NCBI RefSeq assembly: GCF_963674565.1
Contig: NZ_OY771430.1
Coordinates: 2,108,001-2,172,000, forward strand
Direction: 5' to 3'
From: an uncultured Carboxylicivirga sp.
Lineage (GTDB): Bacteria; Bacteroidota; Bacteroidia; Bacteroidales; Marinilabiliaceae
DNA length: 64,000 nucleotides
Shown: in pieces, positions 24,850-34,239 of the stretch
Layout of the letters: every line of letters starts with the position of its first letter
Numbering within the stretch: position 1 is the stretch's first letter
Translations under genes and position numbers: made by a program
Notes under the pieces: model-generated
Database searches by the model: none
What the model saw: the letters and a program-made list of their open reading frames with translations, nothing else
Told to the model about the DNA's origin: nothing

Positions 24850-26095
24850 TGTCTTTTTCTTTATCGTCTGTATATTCTAAAATACGTCTTTCACCTTCTA
24901 AAGCCCTGTTTTCTGATAGATCCTGAGAAACTTCAAGTGTACCAAGGTATTCACCATCTTCACCACGTAGAGCAAAGTATTCAATCTTAATAAACTTGCC
25001 TTTCATCTGAATCCAGAATGGAGCATGAGAAGCTTTACCTGATTTAAAATCTTCCAGAATTTTCTCGACAATATGAGTACTTCCGGGAGGATGGCACAAA
25101 CGTACATCACGGTTGATTATGGAACGGTTGCGGACGAATATTCGCTCTTTTCCCTGGGTGAAATATTTAACCTTATCATTTTTATCTACAAAGGTCATAT
25201 CGAATGGAACGGAATTTAGAATTGCCATTATTTCTTTAGCTGAGAAACTTCCGGAGGGCAATTGAATACTTCCATCAGAAGTAACTCCTGTTTCGTCTTG
25301 TTCTTCGGAAATTCCTTCGGGTTTCCATTCAACTTGTGGGTCGTAAAGGCAAAAACCAAATTCAAGGGTTTGTTTATGAATGCTCCACCAATCCTCTGTT
25401 GTGAGTACATCCATACTCATAGGAAACAAAATTTCTTCCTCTTTCTGTACCATATCAATTACGGCTTGTAGCGTAGGAAAAAACAACAAATCGAGAGAAT
25501 CAACTAAGTCTGTTTTAGTAATTTCTTTCGTATTTAAAACCTCGATACAACCTTTCAATTGTTCCCTTATCTCATCGTGTTTGCCCCACATTACTTTGGG
25601 CGGCCCAGTAATTTCGTTTTTCTCTAAGTGTGGAAATACAAGGTACTCTTTACGAAGGTAATGCTTGTCAACATCCATCAATTGATTAAACACTCCTTGT
25701 AATCCAAAAATAAATTGCTGAAACTCCGAATCATCAACGGCACTTAACGCCTTTAGCAAGGCTTTTGCTTTTTCAGCTACTTTCTTCAGCTCAATATTCT
25801 CATTTTTAAATACATCAATCGGATGCCCGGCAGGAATATCTTTTGCTCCGCTTAAATCTACATTGCCTTCGAGAACCGAACCATGAACATCACATAATTT
25901 CAGGACTTCTTCTTCGGGCAAGCCTTCCTGCATTAGTTCCTGTTCTACTTCAACTACTTCACCGTAAGGAATATTTTTTAGCGTTTCAACCAGTTCTTTT
26001 TTTACAGCTTCTGCCGATTCTCCCTGGTGTAGTTTTAGAATCAGTTCTTTTAATCGCTCTTTACGATATTTTGAGTTATTAATAAGTTCGCTCAT
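24842..26095 (-). CDS. DUF438-hemerythrin-PAS sensor-like protein (copy 2)
   Basis: 417 residues with the same architecture as the protein at 19495: DUF438 (about 10-90; KELILKLHQGESAEAVKKEL), hemerythrin-like domain (VDKHYLRKEYLVFPHLEK, WGKHDEIREQLK, QKEEEILFPMSM) and C-terminal PAS (ILNSVPFDMTFVDKNDKVKY, LCHPPGSTHIVEKILEDFKS). The PAS cores are closely similar between the copies. It is the first gene of a three-gene leftward operon with the DUF1858/DUF2249 and barrel proteins. Soluble, with no output domain seen. Confidence 0.85.
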   Translation of the reverse strand: MSELINNSKYRKERLKELILKLHQGESAEAVKKELVETLKNIPYGEVVEVEQELMQEGLPEEEVLKLCDVHGSVLEGNVDLSGAKDIPAGHPIDVFKNENIELKKVAEKAKALLKALSAVDDSEFQQFIFGLQGVFNQLMDVDKHYLRKEYLVFPHLEKNEITGPPKVMWGKHDEIREQLKGCIEVLNTKEITKTDLVDSLDLLFFPTLQAVIDMVQKEEEILFPMSMDVLTTEDWWSIHKQTLEFGFCLYDPQVEWKPEGISEEQDETGVTSDGSIQLPSGSFSAKEIMAILNSVPFDMTFVDKNDKVKYFTQGKERIFVRNRSIINRDVRLCHPPGSTHIVEKILEDFKSGKASHAPFWIQMKGKFIKIEYFALRGEDGEYLGTLEVSQDLSENRALEGERRILEYTDDKEKDNG

Positions 26096-26262
26096 AACAA
26101 TTGAATTTTTTTAATAAAATCATCATAGATACAAGTTATTGATTTAATGTGTCAGTTAAACAAAAACATGATTGTTATGTTTTGTCAAATTGTTCGTACC
26201 TGCTTATAGTCCTGTTATTTCAATCTTATACCACGATTGCAAAAGCCGGATTATTATTAATA

Positions 26263-26718
26263 CTAATTCTGAATTTTGAAATTATTTCTAATAAATATTG
26301 CCTGTAATTGTGCAGTAATAATATTTTGAAAATTCTCTAACCAACCAGGATTGTTATATGATTTTAGAAAAATGGCTGTCAGTTCTTTATTCTCCCGAAT
26401 TGTTTTTATTGCTAATTCATGGTTATACTTAAACTCACTTGCAATGAACCACGCTATTTCATATAGTTCAGGATATTCAATCCCTTGATTAATAGGATGT
26501 GATTTTTCTGCTTTATGCTTATTTAATGCATCAGACAGCAACATAATATAATCTCTAAATATCAATTTAAACAATTCATCTTTAGATTTATAATAGTAAT
26601 GAACCATTGCTTTACTCGAACTGGCATATTTGGCAATTTTCCCAATTGTTGTTCCATGGTAACCAAATTTAAGGAATGCATGTTTTGCTGCATCGTAAAT
26701 CCGCTGACTTGTTTCCAT
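26263..26718 (-). CDS. TetR/AcrR-family transcriptional regulator
   Basis: 151 residues, shorter than most TetR proteins. The N-terminal HTH is clear: RIYDAAKHAFLKFGYHGTTI and YASSSKAMVHYYYKSKDELF. The ligand domain is short and ends QIIFIRNN-like, so it may be a reduced family member. It is the last gene of the envelope operon, 30 bp after the barrel gene. The operator was not identified; the two TetR-type operators of this region belong more naturally to the TetR gene at 34591. Confidence 0.82.
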   Translation of the reverse strand: METSQRIYDAAKHAFLKFGYHGTTIGKIAKYASSSKAMVHYYYKSKDELFKLIFRDYIMLLSDALNKHKAEKSHPINQGIEYPELYEIAWFIASEFKYNHELAIKTIRENKELTAIFLKSYNNPGWLENFQNIITAQLQAIFIRNNFKIQN

Positions 26719-26748
26719 TGTAATTGATTGTTAGTTAAACACAAATAA

Positions 26749-27645
26749 TTAGAATCGTAATTTTTCAGTCATTAGCCCAAAACGAATTATATTAAGGTAA
26801 TGATCGTAATATATATTGTAATAATCCGAGCCATGATACATCTGAATAAACAAACCAATATCTTCTAAAAAATGGGGATGATAATAAAAAGTCAAACCAA
26901 AGCTTAATCTTTGAAAATCCAATGTATTTAAATTGTTAAACGATCCCAAAAACCATGTAAAGTCACCTTTTAAAGAAATTGCCGGATTTTTTTTATCCCT
27001 CACTAAATTTTCGTTCTTCAGTTTAAATATTGAAAACGCTGTATTCCAACGATAATGACCATAAACATCATCCAATTCGGGAGTTGTTGCACCATAAGGA
27101 TGAAGTTCAAATGAAGTCTTAAAAAACTGGTATGCATTGAAGAATTGATTTTTATTGGTTGCAATTAGTCCTCCTTCAAAATAGTTTGTAGAAAAGCTTC
27201 CTGAAATTCTATTTATTCTCCCATCATCATATAGAAAATCACCATCCTGCCCATTGGAATGGTGAGCTAACCGCCCGTATGCACTCAGTGTATTATTCTT
27301 TTGATTTCTATTAAGCAAATAATACACAGTAACTTGAGGCATATAACTTGGGGTGCGAACTGGAAAAGAAGCCTCCTGATACATGCGAATTATAATTTGA
27401 GGGGTTAATACACCAATCAAACGAGAATTTGAACTTTGTCGAATATAGAAGTTAGGAATTAGATTTGCCTCGAACCATAAAGGTTCAATATTACCAATAT
27501 CTGTAGGAAAAGTAATATAACTATTCCCTTGATTCACTTGTGCAATTGTTGTTAATGCGATGGAAGTTAGTGAATCGTTTTTTTGTTGACTTTTAACGGC
27601 ATTTACAAAAAATAATGCCCAAAGCAGAATAACTAGTTTCCACAT
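26749..27645 (-). CDS. Outer-membrane beta-barrel, possible phospholipase A1 (OMPLA-like)
   Basis: 298 residues with a signal peptide (to about residue 19) and alternating amphipathic strands. The segment AYGRLAHHSNGQDGDFLYDD includes an H-x-S-N-G arrangement like the His-Gln-Ser-Asn-Gly active site of outer-membrane phospholipase A, and SGSFSTNYFEGGL could provide the Asn partner. The strand pattern ends in ...GLMTEKLRF with the aromatic C-terminal residue typical of barrels. The enzymatic reading is an inference; a plain structural barrel is the alternative. Confidence 0.5.
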   Translation of the reverse strand: MWKLVILLWALFFVNAVKSQQKNDSLTSIALTTIAQVNQGNSYITFPTDIGNIEPLWFEANLIPNFYIRQSSNSRLIGVLTPQIIIRMYQEASFPVRTPSYMPQVTVYYLLNRNQKNNTLSAYGRLAHHSNGQDGDFLYDDGRINRISGSFSTNYFEGGLIATNKNQFFNAYQFFKTSFELHPYGATTPELDDVYGHYRWNTAFSIFKLKNENLVRDKKNPAISLKGDFTWFLGSFNNLNTLDFQRLSFGLTFYYHPHFLEDIGLFIQMYHGSDYYNIYYDHYLNIIRFGLMTEKLRF

Positions 27646-27650
27646 GTTTT

Positions 27651-28283
27651 TTACCTGTATAGTGCAATTCCAAAACCAAATTCAATAATATCGGCAATGG
27701 GAATCACTGAATTTTGTGCAATACTTGCTAGATATAAACCACGTGTTCCTACTCGCCAATAAAATGACATACCAGAAGCAGGGGTTTTAGTGGCTAGTAA
27801 TTTAGTTTTAAGTTCTGCACCAACAAATACTCCCGCGTTACGACCCGGAGACCACCAATAATAATCATCGGGATAATTATCAGGAAGTGTAACCCAATAT
27901 TCACTGCCGAAAGTATGATGTGCAAACCAACCAAAATTAAGAGGAAGCAATACCATTTCGTTTGATAATGGTATTTGTATCAGTTTTGCCGTTAATTGTA
28001 AACTAATACTATGTAAATTATCGAGACTATAAGCCTTTGGCACATAACCATAAAATAAGGTTACATCAAGCCTATGATTAAAAAAAGTATAACCTACACC
28101 ACCCGATAAAAAGCCAATACCTCCCGCAAACTGAAACTTAACATAATCAGGTAAATAATTGTCTAACCATTTTGCTGTGTCTTTTTCATTATTTTGAGCA
28201 TAAATAGGCATACTATGAACACAAATAAATATCCCAAATGGTAATAGTACTCTAAAAACTGTGTGTCTCAACCATGAAATCAT
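27651..28283 (-). CDS. Outer-membrane beta-barrel protein, function unknown
   Basis: 210 residues: signal peptide (IFICVHSMPIYAQ), then about eight amphipathic strands rich in Tyr, Phe and Gly (FAGGIGFLSGGVGYTFFNHR), ending FGIALYR. It looks like a small outer-membrane barrel. The start overlaps the phosphoesterase gene by 32 bases, and its stop is 5 bp before the next barrel gene, so the three are one transcription unit. No specific family recognised. Confidence 0.6.
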   Translation of the reverse strand: MISWLRHTVFRVLLPFGIFICVHSMPIYAQNNEKDTAKWLDNYLPDYVKFQFAGGIGFLSGGVGYTFFNHRLDVTLFYGYVPKAYSLDNLHSISLQLTAKLIQIPLSNEMVLLPLNFGWFAHHTFGSEYWVTLPDNYPDDYYWWSPGRNAGVFVGAELKTKLLATKTPASGMSFYWRVGTRGLYLASIAQNSVIPIADIIEFGFGIALYR

Positions 28284-29079
28284 GCCCTATTATTTTAATC
28301 AGATTAAACTTATTGTTTTCAACACCATAAACATTTACATAAGGAATACTATCACTATATGGTCTATAGTACTCATATCCATGCAAATGACCATGCGCTG
28401 TAAAAATTACATTATTATGCAGGGAAAGAATCTCCTCAAAATCAGATTCCAAGACTGTATCAAAATCAGCATCACCGGGAGGAACATGAAATATTACTAT
28501 TGCAAATGTAAAATCGGGACTTGGCTGTATTTCATTATTAAGCCATTTTAAATTAGGGACTGAACCATCAAAATTAAACTCCCTGCTATTTGTATTAAGG
28601 AAAATAAACTTTATGCCTCTATATATAAAGCTTAAATCTATTGTACCAAACATTTCTTTATAAGCGCTTAATCCATTCCCTACTAAATCATGATTTCCAA
28701 CCACTACAAAATAAGGAATTTCAAGTTGTTTTAAGATGTTATTACCCCATTGGTATTGCAGAGGTAACCCAAAATCAGCCAAATCACCAACATGAATTAC
28801 TAAGTCAATTGCTTGTTCAAAGTTTTTTGAATTTACGGCTTGAGTAAAAGCGTTCAATTCATCATAAAAACGATGGCTGTCGCCTGTAAAAGCAATTCTC
28901 AATGTATCATCGTTTGTATTTTGCTCTATTAACTTATTTAGATTTTTCAGATGAACCTGTTTTTCATTATCTGAGAAATCAATTACATACGGAGAATAAT
29001 CAAAATTAATTTCACAGGAATTAAGACCTATAAACACAAAACCTATAAAAAAAAGTATAATAGAATGTTTGTATTTCAT
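28252..29079 (-). CDS. Lipoprotein metallophosphoesterase
   Basis: 275 residues. A lipobox (FIGLNSC, Cys at about residue 22) indicates a lipid-anchored envelope protein. The calcineurin-like motifs are in order: FTGDSHR, HVGDLADFG, VVGNHDLVGNG, IFHVPPGD and TAHGHLHGYEY, which bind a di-metal centre. The substrate may be a phospholipid or nucleotide; in this operon with barrels, an RND transporter and a possible phospholipase, a lipid headgroup is an attractive guess but only inference. Confidence 0.85.
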   Translation of the reverse strand: MKYKHSIILFFIGFVFIGLNSCEINFDYSPYVIDFSDNEKQVHLKNLNKLIEQNTNDDTLRIAFTGDSHRFYDELNAFTQAVNSKNFEQAIDLVIHVGDLADFGLPLQYQWGNNILKQLEIPYFVVVGNHDLVGNGLSAYKEMFGTIDLSFIYRGIKFIFLNTNSREFNFDGSVPNLKWLNNEIQPSPDFTFAIVIFHVPPGDADFDTVLESDFEEILSLHNNVIFTAHGHLHGYEYYRPYSDSIPYVNVYGVENNKFNLIKIIGHDFMVETHSF

Positions 29080-29123
29080 TATATAGTAATGCTGATTTGG
29101 GTGATAAATTAAATTAAACTAAC

Positions 29124-29543
29124 CTACAATATATTCCACTGCATAGTTTTGCTGAAGAAATATTTAGAGCCCTCTATTTCAATTTCATTTCTATTTATTG
29201 CAACTACTTTAAAATTGAAAACTATACCTTTTTCTGAACTATACATTTTGCCATTAATCCAATTCTTATCAAGTGAATTATATACCAAATCCTGAATAAT
29301 TATTTTTCCAAGTAAAGGTTCATCTTGCTTTGTTTTATCAGAATTATGTATGTCTTTTAACTGCCCGTTCTCAAAATTATTAAGTGCTATTATTTTACCG
29401 TAATACTTGTTGTTATGTTTGTATATTTCTACATCCAGATCATTTGGCAAATGGTAAGTACCAATTATATCATCTGCTGATTGTGCTGCGGCAATGAATG
29501 AACCAAGAAACATTATAATGCCAATTAGTACAGACCTTTCCAT
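29124..29543 (-). CDS. DUF2147-family secreted protein
   Basis: 139 residues with a signal peptide (residues 1-20). The mature part opens ADDIIGTYHLPNDLDVEIYK and NNKYYGKIIALNN, matching DUF2147, then VYNSLDKNWINGKMYSSEKG. DUF2147 members are small periplasmic beta-rich proteins of unknown activity. The gene start overlaps the previous gene's stop, so it is co-translated with the porin-like barrel upstream. Confidence 0.75.
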   Translation of the reverse strand: MERSVLIGIIMFLGSFIAAAQSADDIIGTYHLPNDLDVEIYKHNNKYYGKIIALNNFENGQLKDIHNSDKTKQDEPLLGKIIIQDLVYNSLDKNWINGKMYSSEKGIVFNFKVVAINRNEIEIEGSKYFFSKTMQWNIL

Positions 29544-30793
29544 TAAAAACTATATTTTATTTTAGTATAAATCATTGAATTATCCTGGTATTGCCCAAAC
29601 TGACCGCCTTCATCACCTACAAAAATATTAGCCCCGAAGAGCAGCGAAAAACTATCATCAAAATCATAGCTTATTTTTGGACGTATCAGGGCATCGCTGT
29701 CAGACAAGCCTATATAAGAAAATAGTTCAAGGTGCAGCGTTTCCCGCATCATATCATATCGAGCCAGAAAGGTGGCTGTGTTGTGGAATTCATTTTCGTT
29801 TATTCCTTCTTCAAAATCTATGATATATTTCTGGATAAACTGGGCACTTAATTTTATGTCATTAATACTGAAATCCAGTCCAACGACATAGTTTAAATAA
29901 TCTTTTTGCACCAAAGCATCATCGGCAATCGGGTTTTCTGTTTGAAAATATTTACCATTGTAATAAGCTCCTTCACCTCTTAGAATAATACCTTTTATTT
30001 CAGTACTAAATGAACCTCCAATCACAGAAAGTCTATGATGTTGGGGAGTTACCGCTATTCCGGTTAAAACAGGTGTAGGTACTCCTTGTATTGTGTCCAT
30101 TGAAATTGTTTTCTGAACATGCATTGCCGGATTATCATCCCATGTGTAACCGCTCATCAGTTCAAAATCAATTTTTGAGGTCATAGCCGACCATTTAAGA
30201 AACAGTTCACTGTTTTCCAGTGAAGGATTTACCGCATTTTTACTCCAATCAAATGTAGGAGTAACAGGAAAATCAGGAGCTATATACCAATCAGAACGAG
30301 CATCGGGTCGAAGATTGGGAGAAAAAGCAGGAATCCAGATAGCCTCAATGGTACTGTTGCCAATATAATAGTCAATCTTAGACGCAATAACACCTTGGCG
30401 TATTTCATCAAAATCAGGAAGGAGGAACTCCGATAGGTCAAGAGGTGAAACAATATCAGTTATAAACACGCCATCAGCTTTGCCCCACACTATTTGTTGC
30501 TTACCAATACGAATATCAAAGTTTTTAAAGTACATATCCATGTATACCTCTCTTAGTCGAAGTTGCAAACTATCGGTATTATACAAGTATAACATTGGGT
30601 TAGCCTTGAAAGATACCTTTTCGCCTCGTTTTTCAAAGTTAAGACTGGCGGTTTGCTGGATAATAGAGAAATCACCTGTTTCCGTGTTAACACCTTCATA
30701 AGTTCTTACAAAACCGGAAATATCAGGGCTTTGTGCCATGGTTGCGAAACCTGACACTAAGCCTATTAGTAATATTGCTATATTCTTTCTCAT
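29543..30793 (-). CDS. Outer-membrane beta-barrel (DUF1302-like) linked to the RND transporter
   Basis: 416 residues: signal peptide (to about residue 20), then a long series of amphipathic strands with the motif FDIRIGKQQIVWGKADGVFI and DFDEIRQGVIASKIDYYIG, typical of DUF1302-like barrels that sit beside MMPL-type RND transporters and LolA-fold proteins. C-terminal end ...YTKIKYSF fits barrel assembly. It probably forms the outer-membrane part of the export path. It is two bases after the DUF2798 gene. Confidence 0.72.
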   Translation of the reverse strand: MRKNIAILLIGLVSGFATMAQSPDISGFVRTYEGVNTETGDFSIIQQTASLNFEKRGEKVSFKANPMLYLYNTDSLQLRLREVYMDMYFKNFDIRIGKQQIVWGKADGVFITDIVSPLDLSEFLLPDFDEIRQGVIASKIDYYIGNSTIEAIWIPAFSPNLRPDARSDWYIAPDFPVTPTFDWSKNAVNPSLENSELFLKWSAMTSKIDFELMSGYTWDDNPAMHVQKTISMDTIQGVPTPVLTGIAVTPQHHRLSVIGGSFSTEIKGIILRGEGAYYNGKYFQTENPIADDALVQKDYLNYVVGLDFSINDIKLSAQFIQKYIIDFEEGINENEFHNTATFLARYDMMRETLHLELFSYIGLSDSDALIRPKISYDFDDSFSLLFGANIFVGDEGGQFGQYQDNSMIYTKIKYSF

Positions 30794-30795
30794 AT

Positions 30796-31026
30796 TTATT
30801 CGTTTTTAACAAGTTGCGCTACAAATCTTTTTATTGGTGACATGATTACTAAAACCAACGGATATGCCATTGAAAAAGCCATCCCCCACATTTGTATCCA
30901 TTTTGTGATAAATCCTTGGCTTATACCATGATGCATTGCTATACTTGCAAAAGTTATAACAGATGTCATAATTGATACCATTAAAAAAAGAGTTAAAGGC
31001 ACTTCGTATTTTTTGTTTATTTTCAT
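30796..31026 (-). CDS. DUF2798 small membrane protein
   Basis: 76 residues with two membrane helices: YEVPLTLFLMVSIMTSVITF and MWGMAFSMAYPLVLVIMSPI, separated by a short polar loop. This is the DUF2798 arrangement. Function unknown; it is embedded in the RND transporter operon and could be a small accessory subunit. Confidence 0.75.
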   Translation of the reverse strand: MKINKKYEVPLTLFLMVSIMTSVITFASIAMHHGISQGFITKWIQMWGMAFSMAYPLVLVIMSPIKRFVAQLVKNE

Positions 31027-31050
31027 TTCCTTCTGATTAAAATCTTAATA

Positions 31051-31821
31051 TTATATTCCTCTCGTCATCATTCGCTCAGAGAAATTACTGGCTGGAATAC
31101 CTCTGTTAACTTTCACGTTTGTTAATACCATACTGGTAGAATGATTCTTCTGAATATTCTTCATTTCCGAATTGGTGATAATCTGAAACCCTGAAATTGT
31201 CTCAACTTTTTTAATGGTCAGAATTTTAAGCAATTCTTCATCTTCATCATAGAACTCTTTCTTTACACCAATAAAGGTTTCTTTATCAATCCATGTAATT
31301 GTTTTGGAATACATATATTCTTCATCCTTGGAGATGCTTTCTACAACGTAACACGCCTTGCTATTTATAGTTTCTTCACGGAGCAGTTTATGTATATCTG
31401 CATTTAGCTTGCGGTCTCCCAAGTCGTCATACGTAAAATCAGACCCCATGAAGTAGTCGCTTTTGCTGTCGCTTGAAATCCGTTTTACCCTTTTTAATGC
31501 CGGAAGATAAATCCATTGGTCATCCGCTTGGTCGGTATCGTAGCTCCAGTTCATAAAAGACGTGTTCTTTACATCGGCAGGAGCTTGGAAAAACATAATG
31601 CTTTTTTCGTTGTCACCAAAATCTTTGGTGTATTGCTGAATGGTACGCACCCTGTTTTGCCCTGAAGCATTTGTAAGGGTCATGGTAAGTGTTGATGTTT
31701 GGTCGTTTCCGGTTTCACGGTTATACGCTTTCTCTACTATCTGTTCGCCTGTAAGCTGTGCATTTGCACTTAATCCGATTATTGTAAGCAATGCTATTGC
31801 TATTGATTTTATTGTATTCAT
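31051..31821 (-). CDS. Outer-membrane lipoprotein-sorting (LolA-fold) protein
   Basis: 256 residues with a signal peptide (to about residue 22). Core segments: LTGEQIVEKAYNRETGNDQT, MTLTNASGQNRVRTIQQYTK, MFFQAPADVKNTSFMNWSYD, YLPALKRVKRISSDSKSDYF and FMGSDFTYDDLG. This is the DUF4292/outer-membrane lipoprotein-sorting family, a LolA/LolB-like fold that carries hydrophobic molecules across the periplasm. It is 11 bp downstream of the MMPL transporter and is likely its periplasmic partner. Confidence 0.85.
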   Translation of the reverse strand: MNTIKSIAIALLTIIGLSANAQLTGEQIVEKAYNRETGNDQTSTLTMTLTNASGQNRVRTIQQYTKDFGDNEKSIMFFQAPADVKNTSFMNWSYDTDQADDQWIYLPALKRVKRISSDSKSDYFMGSDFTYDDLGDRKLNADIHKLLREETINSKACYVVESISKDEEYMYSKTITWIDKETFIGVKKEFYDEDEELLKILTIKKVETISGFQIITNSEMKNIQKNHSTSMVLTNVKVNRGIPASNFSERMMTRGI

Positions 31822-31832
31822 AACTTAAAATT

Positions 31833-34151
31833 TTAATTGTTTTTATTATTATTCTTTTTGATAAAAATATTGCCGATGTATAGCAGTACAAGCATAATAG
31901 TGAGTGTTCCTGCGAAGCTGGTAAACATATTGAGCGATACTAACGCCCCAAGTTCCCGATTTGGAGGGAACACTGAAAAAAGTAATACCATAAAGCCTGC
32001 GATTACAACAATAGCATTAAATATTATAGCTTTACCTGAATGTGCCATAGTAAGTTGTGCCGCTTTATACTTATCGTTGTAATTAGCTGCATTTGAACGG
32101 TATTGTTCCAGAAAATGAACGGCATAATCAATACCGATACCTATTGCAATACTTGAAAGTAATGCTGTTGTTGTGCTAAGAGGAATATTCAGGAAGCCCA
32201 TAATGCCGAAACTGATAAGAGCCGTTATAATAATTGGAACAGCACTTATTAAACCGACCACAAGATTTCTGAACATTAGAGACAACAAGATTATGATAAT
32301 TAAAATGGACATGATTAGGCTTTTTATCTGACCTTCCAGAATGAGGTCTGTAAAAACAAGCCCTTTGTATCCGCTTCCTGCGTAATTCATTGAAATATCA
32401 AGTGTTTCAAAATCATCTTCATAAGAATTAATTATATCAAGTGCGGCATTTATTGATTTTGAATCGTCCTTCTTTAACTGAAATGTAATGTTGAGTTTGG
32501 CGTAATCGTAATCTGCTACTTTGGTTAGGTTCTCCGGGTCACCGGACATTTCATAAAGTAAAAGGTACTGAGCTATCATCTCATTGCTGTTGGGTATCGT
32601 ATTAAATGCTTCGTTATCGGAATTCATTACCTTGTTCATGCGTTTAATGTAATCGGTAAGTGAGAATTTATTGCCAACAACCTCCAATTGGTCATCTACA
32701 TCCTGTTGCATTCTATCCACAAGTTTGAGCACTTCCGGATTTTTAAAAACATCTTTTTTGCCATTGGCATCCAAAATGAGATTTAATGTACTGGTACCGC
32801 CAAAATTTTCATTGATAAACTTATCTGTTTGAACAATATCGCTGTCTTTCTCAAACTTATCCAGGAAGCTGGAGTTAATCCATATTTTTTGCATTCCAAC
32901 TATTGATATTGCAACAATAACAACTGTTGCCAGAATCGAAACATATTTATTCTTCACTATCCATGCAGCAGAACTATTTGCCAACTTTGAATGCGAATGT
33001 CCTTCCATGTCATCATCAATATTAGCTTTTTTGACTTTTGGCAAACCAAAAATCATGATTCCGGCAGGCAAGAATATCAAGGAGAAAAACATGGCTGCCA
33101 TTACTCCGAAAGCAGTGAAAATTCCGAAATATTTTACTGGATATACCTCTGATGTAAGCAATGAAATAAAGCCAACAGCAGTAGTAATTGAAGTCATAAC
33201 CACAGGTTTCCACATGTGGTTGAGCATTTCGCTTACCGCTTCTTTTTTTAAAACTCCGGGATTGTGAGCCATATAGGTTTGAAGATGGCTATATAAATGA
33301 ATGCCATCGGCTACCCCTATGGCTATGAGCATTACCGGAATCATGGTTGAAACAGCGTAAATTGGAATTCCTACACTCGCCATTAGACCAAAAGCCCAAA
33401 CTGTTGAAAGAAAAACCACGCCAAGAGTGATGAAAGTGCTTTTAATACTTCTTAAAGTGATGAAAAGAACAATTAGTATTACCAATATCACGATTGGAAC
33501 CATTTTTTTCATATCAGCAGGGGCAAGCAACGCCATTTCGCCTTCAACAATTGGACGACCAGCTACATGGATAGTTATATCATCTGTTTCTGATTGTTTT
33601 ACAGTTTTAAGAATATTGTTATAAAACTCTTGAGAAAACACATCATCGCCAATTTCTGCAATAATAACTGCAACCTGCTCGTTTGTGGATACAAAGCGTC
33701 CATAAACCATTTCATTTTCTCGAACACTTGTTCTCAGTTCCTGTAATTCTTCCTCTGCTTTTGGAACACGTTTGTAAAAGCGTTTCACATCCAGACTCCC
33801 ATCTGACCCCACAATATTATCGGCATTATAAAGTGATTTTACATCATCTTTATCTATTTCTTCAAACTTCTGTAAGCGTTTGGTAAGCTGTTTAAGCGTA
33901 TCAAGTGTTGCAGTGTTGTAAATGCCTGATTTGTTTTCAACAGCCACTACTATACCGTCTTTAATATTAAACCAACTTTCAGCTTCGTCACTATAAACAA
34001 ACGCTGGGTGGTCTTTGGGCATGTATTCGTCTAAGTCGGTTTCCATGCGTGTATTCTCTTTCATTTCAGAAATAAAATACACAGAAATCATTGCAATGAA
34101 TAACATGGTAAGCCATTTGTAGCGTAACAATTTTGTCAATAAATTTTCCAT
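31833..34151 (-). CDS. MMPL-type RND transporter
   Basis: 772 residues. Twelve membrane helices in two halves, with helices 2-6 around residue 210-365 (VPIVILVILIVLFITLRSIK, GIPIYAVSTMIPVMLIAIGV) and helices 8-12 in the C-terminal half (LLSSIAIGIGIDYAVHFLEQ). GVADGIHLYSHL and GIDYAVHFLEQ are the conserved intramembrane proton-relay stretches of the MMPL/SSD class, which exports lipids and hydrophobic compounds. A TetR-type operator lies 11-30 bp upstream of the start. It leads the envelope operon ending at 26263. Confidence 0.9.
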   Translation of the reverse strand: MENLLTKLLRYKWLTMLFIAMISVYFISEMKENTRMETDLDEYMPKDHPAFVYSDEAESWFNIKDGIVVAVENKSGIYNTATLDTLKQLTKRLQKFEEIDKDDVKSLYNADNIVGSDGSLDVKRFYKRVPKAEEELQELRTSVRENEMVYGRFVSTNEQVAVIIAEIGDDVFSQEFYNNILKTVKQSETDDITIHVAGRPIVEGEMALLAPADMKKMVPIVILVILIVLFITLRSIKSTFITLGVVFLSTVWAFGLMASVGIPIYAVSTMIPVMLIAIGVADGIHLYSHLQTYMAHNPGVLKKEAVSEMLNHMWKPVVMTSITTAVGFISLLTSEVYPVKYFGIFTAFGVMAAMFFSLIFLPAGIMIFGLPKVKKANIDDDMEGHSHSKLANSSAAWIVKNKYVSILATVVIVAISIVGMQKIWINSSFLDKFEKDSDIVQTDKFINENFGGTSTLNLILDANGKKDVFKNPEVLKLVDRMQQDVDDQLEVVGNKFSLTDYIKRMNKVMNSDNEAFNTIPNSNEMIAQYLLLYEMSGDPENLTKVADYDYAKLNITFQLKKDDSKSINAALDIINSYEDDFETLDISMNYAGSGYKGLVFTDLILEGQIKSLIMSILIIIILLSLMFRNLVVGLISAVPIIITALISFGIMGFLNIPLSTTTALLSSIAIGIGIDYAVHFLEQYRSNAANYNDKYKAAQLTMAHSGKAIIFNAIVVIAGFMVLLFSVFPPNRELGALVSLNMFTSFAGTLTIMLVLLYIGNIFIKKNNNKNN

Positions 34152-34161
34152 AATTTTATAT

Positions 34162-34181
34162 GTTTGTTAATACTCACTAAC
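34162..34181. promoter_or_regulatory. TetR-type operator upstream of the RND transporter
   Basis: GTTTGTTAATACTCACTAAC matches the sequence at 35187-35206 at 16 of 20 positions, including the inverted GTT-G...C-CTAAC half sites. It is 11 bp upstream of the transporter start codon. Confidence 0.65.
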
Positions 34182-34239
34182 TATTTGTTTAAAAAAAAAC
34201 GATTCTATAAATCGCTTTCCTTATTGAGCAGTATTTCAG

